Assembly: GCA_038117205.1 (NCBI GenBank)
Contig: JAYOFL010000010.1
Location: 7,405 to 71,404 of the forward strand
Source: JAQBZY01 sp038117205
Lineage (GTDB): Bacteria; Pseudomonadota; Alphaproteobacteria; Rhodospirillales; Casp-alpha2
Direction: 5' to 3'
Length of the DNA: 64,000 bases
In this document: positions 59,460-64,000 of the stretch, piece by piece
Layout of the letters: the number at the start of each line of letters is the position of its first letter
Position numbering within the stretch: the first letter of the stretch is position 1
Notes under the pieces: model-generated
Told to the model about the DNA's origin: nothing
The model's database searches: none
Seen by the model: only the letters and a program-made list of their open reading frames with translations
Translations under genes and position numbers: made by a program

Positions 59460-60398
59460 TTATTCCGCCGCCGCCTGATAGACCGGCGTGCACCAGTCCG
59501 CGTAGTCGGAAACGGTTCCCTTGGCGATGGCGAAATAGCGGTCCTGCAGTTTCTTGGTCAGCCCACCCACCTTGCCGTCGCCGACCGCGAGACGGTCGAT
59601 CGTGCGGATCGGCGTGATTTCCCAGCCGGTACCGCAGAAGAACGCCTCGTCGGCGGCATAGAGCTCGCTGCGGTCGACATCGCGTTCCTCGGTCGGCATG
59701 CCGAGATCGTCTTTGAGCAGCTCGATCAAGGTATCGCGCGTGATGCTTTCGAGGATGTCGTTGCTGGTCGACGGCGTGATGGCACGCCCGTTCCGGATCA
59801 TGAAGAAGCACATGCCCGGCCCTTCCGAGACCTTGCCGCGCGTGTTCAGCATCAAGGCCGCGTCGTAGCCGTCGCGCTTGGCCTGTATCGAGGCGAGGCG
59901 GCCGTTGTTGTAGTTGGCGTTCGCCTTGACGCGCATCGGCATGGCGTGGTCGGGGATGCGCTGCCAAGAGCTGACCTGCGCCTCGACGCCGTCCACCACC
60001 TTTTTCGGCAGCGGCCTCGGCACGGCGGTGATGAAGGTGGTGATCGGACCGGTCGCGCCGGACTCGCCGTAGCCGTCGACGACGACGGCGGTGCGGATGT
60101 GAACCGTTTCGCGGAAGTTGCAGGCGCGCAGCAGCGCCAGGGTCTGATCCGCCATTTCCTTGGCATCGACGATACGCTCGAAGCCCATGACCTTCTGCGA
60201 GAATTCGAGCCGCTGCATGTGCTCGACCAGTTTGAACACATACATTTCCTGGCGGTCGTCGTTCCAGTAGCCGCGGATGCCCTCGAAGATCCCGGCGCCG
60301 TACTTCACGGCCGGGCTGAAGGCGTGGATTTTCGCATCGGCCCACGGAACGATTTCACCGTTCATTCCGATGTAGGGTGCCAGTGGTTCGGCGGTCAT
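59460..60398 (-). CDS. ilvE: Branched-chain amino acid aminotransferase
   Basis: A 312-residue class IV PLP enzyme for the last step of Val, Leu and Ile synthesis. The PLP lysine is in MRVKANANYNNGRLASIQA, and the region GYDAALMLNTRGKVSEGPG and CGTGWEITPIRTIDRLAVGDG follow. The N-terminal IFEGIRGYWNDDRQEMYVF is typical. It stands alone next to the TRAP permease on the same strand, 16 bases away. Confidence 0.93.
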   Translation of the reverse strand: MTAEPLAPYIGMNGEIVPWADAKIHAFSPAVKYGAGIFEGIRGYWNDDRQEMYVFKLVEHMQRLEFSQKVMGFERIVDAKEMADQTLALLRACNFRETVHIRTAVVVDGYGESGATGPITTFITAVPRPLPKKVVDGVEAQVSSWQRIPDHAMPMRVKANANYNNGRLASIQAKRDGYDAALMLNTRGKVSEGPGMCFFMIRNGRAITPSTSNDILESITRDTLIELLKDDLGMPTEERDVDRSELYAADEAFFCGTGWEITPIRTIDRLAVGDGKVGGLTKKLQDRYFAIAKGTVSDYADWCTPVYQAAAE

Positions 60399-60414
60399 GG
60401 CTGTGTTCTCCGGA

Positions 60415-62469
60415 TCAAGCGGGTTGAGTGACGGGGTCGGCGCCCGGCGGCGGCGTGCGCCGCCAGGAGATAAATTGGAAAATCAGGACGGGCGCGATCA
60501 TGGCGAGGCCGATCAGATCGGTCTTGCCGCCAGGCGCCACCATGAAGAAGGACGCGAAGGCCATCACGACCCGCTGCCACATGGGCATGACGCGCAACAG
60601 GTATCCCGTCAGTGACGCGCCGAGGCAGATCACGCCCGCCGCGCAGGTCAGCGCAGCCGAAAAGAATTCCGTCCAGGTGAAGCCGTCGACCACCAGCAGC
60701 AGGGACGGCGCGTAGACGAAGACGAGCGGCACCAGCGCCTTGGCGTTGCCGAGCCTGAACGCCGTCATGCCGGTCCTGAACGGGTTCGATCCGGCGATGC
60801 CGGCCGCCGCGTAGGCGGATGTGCAGACCGGCGGCGTGATGTCGGCGAGGACGCCGTAAAACAGCACGAAGAAGTGCGCCGCGATCACCGGAACGCCCAA
60901 CTGCGTCAGCGCCGGCGCGGCGATGGTCGCCGTGATGATGTAGAGCGCGGTCGTCGGAATGCCGGCGCTCAGCACGACGCAGCAGACGGCGATGAAGATG
61001 AGCGAGAAGAACAGCGTCAGCGCCTGCTGGGTGAAGAATTCCCACGGCAGGATGGAGAGCATCTCATAGATCGCTTCCGCCGTGCCGGCGGCGGCGCCGT
61101 TGACCATGAAGGAGATGCGGAACGGCGCGCCGGTAATGGTGACGACGCCGACGATGATACCGACCGACGCGGCGGCGGCGCCGACGGCCAGCGCATACTT
61201 GGAGCCGAGCGCGAAGGCCTCGATCAGGATCGGAATGGTGAGGCGCTTCCGGGGATTGAGGAAGCCGACGACGATGCACGACGTGATGCCCCAGAACGCC
61301 GCCATGTAGGGCGTGTATCCCTGCACGATGATCGAGATCAGGACGGCGAGCGGAATAAGGTTCGGCCAGCCTTCCTTCAGCACCTTCCAGAAATTCGGCA
61401 GCTCGTCCTGGCGGAGACCGCGTAGCCCGAGGCGCTTCGCCTCCAGGTGCACGATGGTCAGCACGCCGAGATAGTGCATGAGCGCCGGAACGATGGCGGC
61501 CAGCATGATCGTCATGTAGCTGACTTCCAGGAATTCCATCATCACGAAGGCCGCCGCGCCCATGATCGGCGGCGTGATCTGCCCACCGGTACTCGACGCC
61601 GCCTCGACGGCACCGGCGAAGTGCGCCGGATAGCCGATCCGCTTCATGGTCGGGATGGTCAGCGCGCCCGTCGTCACCGTGTTGGCGATGGCGGAACCGG
61701 AAATGGTTCCGAACATGGCGGACGACAGCACCGACACCTTGGCCGGGCCGCCGGAATAGCGCCCGGCGACGCATTGCGCGAGGTCGATGAAGAACTGACC
61801 GAGCCCCATGCGCTGCGCGATGGTGCCGAATAGCACGAAGTGGAAGACGAAGGTCGAGATCACCTTCACCGGAATGCCGAAGATGCCTTCGGTCGTCAGA
61901 TAGACGTGATTGATGAAGTCGGACCAACGGTTACCGGGATGCTTGAGGACGCCCGGCGCGATCTGACCGTAAAGCGCATAAAGAATGAAGATGATGACGA
62001 TGATCGGCAGCACCGGCCCCATGGCGCGCCGCGTCGCCTCCAGGATCAGCAGGATCATCAACGACCCGGCGATGACATCCATCTCGCTCGGATTGCCGAT
62101 CCGGAAGTTCATCGCCGCGTAATCCCACGGGATGTAGAGGCACAGGAAAGCGGCCGCGATCGCCAGCATCCAGTCGTAGAGCGGAATGGCGCCCGGCCGG
62201 AACCAACTGGAAACGGGCGCGGCGTCGCTCGCCTTCTTGGTGATGCCGAAGACCAGGAAGATCAGGCCGAGAACGAAGGCGAGATGGATGCTCTTGTGCC
62301 AGTGCTCGGCGAGGATGCCGAAGCCGGCGGTATAATAGTGGTAGGCGGAAAGCGCGACCAGAAGCGCCGTCACCAGCCAGGCCACCGAGGCGCCGACACT
62401 CCGGAAATGCATTTCCGGATCGTACTCGCGCTCCAGACGTTCCGCCTGGGCGAGATCCAGTTCAGCCAT
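60415..62469 (-). CDS. TRAP transporter fused 4TM/12TM permease (TAXI type)
   Basis: A 684-residue membrane protein fusing the small DctQ-like and large DctM-like subunits. The N-terminal part has the extra helices, and the DctM core is clear: FGTISGSAIANTVTTGALTIP, AVEAASSTGGQITPPIMGAAAFVM, and the final-half FVLFYGVLADITPPVCTSAYAAAG. Such fused permeases pair with TAXI binding proteins, encoded just upstream. The start at 62469 (MAELDLAQ) replaces 62511. The substrate may be a dicarboxylate or glutamate-like compound, unproven. Confidence 0.93.
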   Translation of the reverse strand: MAELDLAQAERLEREYDPEMHFRSVGASVAWLVTALLVALSAYHYYTAGFGILAEHWHKSIHLAFVLGLIFLVFGITKKASDAAPVSSWFRPGAIPLYDWMLAIAAAFLCLYIPWDYAAMNFRIGNPSEMDVIAGSLMILLILEATRRAMGPVLPIIVIIFILYALYGQIAPGVLKHPGNRWSDFINHVYLTTEGIFGIPVKVISTFVFHFVLFGTIAQRMGLGQFFIDLAQCVAGRYSGGPAKVSVLSSAMFGTISGSAIANTVTTGALTIPTMKRIGYPAHFAGAVEAASSTGGQITPPIMGAAAFVMMEFLEVSYMTIMLAAIVPALMHYLGVLTIVHLEAKRLGLRGLRQDELPNFWKVLKEGWPNLIPLAVLISIIVQGYTPYMAAFWGITSCIVVGFLNPRKRLTIPILIEAFALGSKYALAVGAAAASVGIIVGVVTITGAPFRISFMVNGAAAGTAEAIYEMLSILPWEFFTQQALTLFFSLIFIAVCCVVLSAGIPTTALYIITATIAAPALTQLGVPVIAAHFFVLFYGVLADITPPVCTSAYAAAGIAGSNPFRTGMTAFRLGNAKALVPLVFVYAPSLLLVVDGFTWTEFFSAALTCAAGVICLGASLTGYLLRVMPMWQRVVMAFASFFMVAPGGKTDLIGLAMIAPVLIFQFISWRRTPPPGADPVTQPA

Positions 62470-62510
62470 CGTGATCCCCCAACACCGGCAGGACGCCGGC
62501 GGAATAGACA

Positions 62511-62541
62511 AACCCGCGCCGGCTTGCCGCCGGCGCGGGTT
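62511..62541 (-). terminator. Perfect intercistronic hairpin between TAXI receptor and TRAP permease genes
   Basis: AACCCGCGCCGGC (62511-62523) and GCCGGCGCGGGTT (62529-62541) are a perfect 13-base inverted repeat with loop TTGCC. On the minus strand it follows the TAXI stop by 13 bases and lies 41 bases before the permease start. It probably protects the receptor mRNA or partially terminates transcription. Confidence 0.7.
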
Positions 62542-62554
62542 CGGTTGTCAGTCG

Positions 62555-63577
62555 TTACTTAACGTCCGGAACCTTGAGGCCGGCTTCCTTGTAGAACTTG
62601 GCCGCGCCCGGGTGAACCGGAATGCCGACGCCGTCCAGCGCCGTCTCCAGCGTGAGCGACTTACCCTTGGCGTGACCCTTGTCGAACAGCTTGCGGCTGT
62701 TCTCGTTGAACATCGCCTTGGTGATGTCGTAGATCAGCTTTTCGTCGGCCTTGGCGCTGACGAGGAGCTGCGCGATCACGGTGACGGTCTCGGTGTCGGT
62801 GGTGATCTTTTCGTAGGTGTTGGCCGGAATCACGCCGTGCGCGTAGAACGGCGCCTTGGCGATGACGGCGTCACGCTCCGCCTTGGAAAGACCGACCAGC
62901 TTGGCGCCGACGGTGGAGGCGAGTTCCGAGATGCCCGGCGACGGATAGCCCGTCACCGTCAGCATGCCTTCGAGCTGACCGTCGCGGATGCGCTCGATCG
63001 ACTGCTGCGTGCTCAGGTACTCCGCCTTGTAGTCGACGTTTTCCTTCATGCCGTTGGCTTCCAGCAACATGACGGCGCCGACCTTGGCGCCCGACGCCTG
63101 CAGGCCGATGCCGAGACGCTGGGCCTTGAGATCCTTCACGGACGAGAACTTGGAATCGCCGCGCACGACGACGTGGATGTGTTCCGGGAACAGCGACGCC
63201 AGGACGCGGAGATCCTTGTTCGCCGGCTTGCCTTCGTAGAGGCCGGTGCCGGTGTAGGCCCAATAGGCGACGTCCGACTGCGAAAAGCCCGACTCGACCG
63301 TGCCACCCGCGAGGGCGTTGACGTTGGCGACGGAGCCGTTCGCCGACTGCGCGATGGCGACGAGGCCGGGCACGCCGCAGGAGCCGCCCTTGTCGCACGG
63401 ACGCGAGCCCGGCGGGTTGGAGATCGCCGTCGCGATCAGGCCGGCCATCGGATAATAGGTGCCGCCGGCGCCGCCGCTGGCGATACGAAAGAACTTCATG
63501 TCCTGCGCATAGGCGCTGTGCGCCACGGTCATGAGCGCGCCCATGGCCAAGGCGAGTATGAACTTGCTTGATTTCAT
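62555..63577 (-). CDS. TAXI-family TRAP transporter periplasmic binding protein
   Basis: A 340-residue receptor with a signal peptide (FILALAMGALMTVAHSAYA). The TAXI pattern is visible: FFRIASGGAGGTYYPMAGLIAT at the mature N-terminus, then VAIAQSANGSVANVNALAGG and VESGFSQSDVAYWAYTGTG. The start at 63577 follows AAGGAGG. It delivers substrate to the fused permease gene downstream. The Cys pair in SRPCDKGGSCGVPGL may form a disulfide. Confidence 0.93.
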   Translation of the reverse strand: MKSSKFILALAMGALMTVAHSAYAQDMKFFRIASGGAGGTYYPMAGLIATAISNPPGSRPCDKGGSCGVPGLVAIAQSANGSVANVNALAGGTVESGFSQSDVAYWAYTGTGLYEGKPANKDLRVLASLFPEHIHVVVRGDSKFSSVKDLKAQRLGIGLQASGAKVGAVMLLEANGMKENVDYKAEYLSTQQSIERIRDGQLEGMLTVTGYPSPGISELASTVGAKLVGLSKAERDAVIAKAPFYAHGVIPANTYEKITTDTETVTVIAQLLVSAKADEKLIYDITKAMFNENSRKLFDKGHAKGKSLTLETALDGVGIPVHPGAAKFYKEAGLKVPDVK

Positions 63578-63787
63578 TGCGAAAATTCCTCCTTGGGGTC
63601 GCGATCCGACCGACAACAGATACCCCCTCGCCGGCCGACCACCCGATGACGTTATTGCCGGCCAAGGGCAATGTAAACCGACATCGGCGCCGGAATGGAC
63701 GGGGGCGCGGCTGGGTGTTCGCCGGGCACGCCCGGCGAGTTAGCAATTCCACTTAAGGTGTAGTCGCCGACCGCCAATGCGGGAGAG
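63578..63787. other. Intergenic region before the TAXI gene
   Basis: A 210-base gap. It holds a compact hairpin TCGCCGGG (63719-63726) / CCCGGCGA (63731-63738), probably the end of the upstream ABC ATPase transcript, and an AT-richer stretch around 63740-63775. The TAXI-TRAP promoter should be here, but no clear hexamers were recognised and no gene is visible. Confidence 0.4.
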
Positions 63788-63949
63788 TCAGGCGCGGTTT
63801 CCGCTCGGCATCTTCTCCGGCTCGAAGTGCGGGATCGCCTCGATCAGGGTCTTCGTGTAGTCCTGCTTCGGATTGTTGAGTACCTCGTCGGCGGTGCCTT
63901 CCTCAACGATCCGGCCCCGGTTCATAACGATGACCCGCTCGCAGAGCTG
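63788..63949 (-). CDS. Peptide-type ABC transporter ATPase, C-terminal fragment
   Basis: The frame ends at the TGA at 63788 and encodes about 53 residues that match the end of Dpp/Opp-type ATPases: QLCERVIVMNRGRIVEEG followed by TADEVLNNPKQDYTKTLIEA. Upstream of Gln at 63947-63949 the frame stays open to the window edge, but the residues (NSPVQKNLSG) do not resemble the expected switch-His region before this motif. The gene is therefore probably interrupted close to 63949. The rest lies outside, so a normal full-length gene cannot be tested here. Confidence 0.7.
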   Translation of the reverse strand, partial: QLCERVIVMNRGRIVEEGTADEVLNNPKQDYTKTLIEAIPHFEPEKMPSGNRA

Positions 63950-64000
63950 ACCTGAGAGGTTTTTTTGAACCGGGGAATTTGAGAGATTATCCCTGGAACA
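63950..64000. mobile_element. Possible insertion-sequence end at the window edge
   Basis: The final 51 bases (from about CCTGAGAGGTTTTTTT) are AT-richer than the neighbouring gene and break its similarity abruptly. The plus-strand TGACCTGAGAGG at the junction starts with TG, like many IS termini such as the IS3 family. No transposase, inverted partner or target duplication is visible because the window ends. The call rests mainly on the broken ATPase gene. Confidence 0.3.

Noticed and set aside
1..64000. CRISPR arrays, rRNA or tRNA genes
   Set aside because: No regularly spaced direct repeats of 25-40 bases, and no recognisable rRNA or tRNA sequence were seen on reading; a covariance-model search was not possible.

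Overview
The window reads as chromosomal DNA of a GC-rich, Gram-negative, chemolithotrophic or mixotrophic alphaproteobacterium, probably Rhodospirillales-like. The reasons are GC-biased codon use, twin-arginine and Sec exported proteins, tripartite tricarboxylate (TTT), TAXI-TRAP and ABC uptake systems, and a complete combination of periplasmic Sox and cytoplasmic sHdr sulfur oxidation. Species cannot be fixed from the sequence. No rRNA, tRNA or CRISPR array was seen.

Layout. 1-5993: 3' part of formate-tetrahydrofolate ligase, a double-domain universal stress protein, a TctCBA carboxylate uptake system and an exported histidine phosphatase. 5996-13300: an RND efflux pump with its fusion protein (minus strand), a His/Met/Gly-rich EF-hand protein, and a divergent two-component system whose sensor has a Met-Pro-Gly repeat in its periplasmic loop. 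13297-17247: glycosyltransferase, HIT protein, LysR regulator, MFS transporter and GST-like protein. 17364-21506: an exported HbpS/GlcG-like protein, an ArsR regulator with a persulfide-sensor-like cysteine pair, and a three-gene overlapping cassette (flavin monooxygenase, AurF-like diiron oxygenase, HDAC-like deacetylase).

21571-43384 is the core: a sulfur-oxidation supercluster. First come lipoate assembly genes (lipS1-lipT-lipS2-slplA plus a degenerate glutamine amidotransferase), then dsrE3C-like, shdrC1-B1-A-H-C2-B2, a small Cys-rich gene and lbpA. Next are a beta-propeller protein, a SoxT-type sulfur transporter, tusA, soxW, an unknown exported protein, soxV, soxB, soxA, soxZ, soxY, soxX and soxS. 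No soxCD is present. This fits the model in which SoxXA/SoxB/SoxYZ load thiosulfate sulfur in the periplasm, SoxT imports it, TusA/DsrE relay it, and sHdr with lipoylated LbpA oxidises it in the cytoplasm. The 9-mer ATCATATTC (or its complement) recurs in intergenic regions before the HbpS-like gene, lipS1, dsrE-shdr and soxXYZA. Two exact ATTC-N8-GAAT palindromes lie before dsrE-shdr and between soxW and the unknown gene. This suggests one persulfide-responsive regulon.

43505-49688: gamma-glutamyltransferase, a formate/nitrite-type channel, a catabolic operon (M24 peptidase, Asp/Glu-racemase/maleate isomerase type, RraA-like) and a nitroreductase. 49839-53376: a phosphorelay cluster whose large hybrid kinase carries two in-frame TAG codons. 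53628-59434: a DeoR regulator and Ugp-type ABC importer ending in an EEP-family phosphodiesterase. 59460-63577: branched-chain aminotransferase and a TAXI-TRAP transporter (minus strand). The last ~210 bases hold the C-terminus of a peptide-type ABC ATPase whose similarity stops abruptly near 63949, possibly at an insertion-sequence end.
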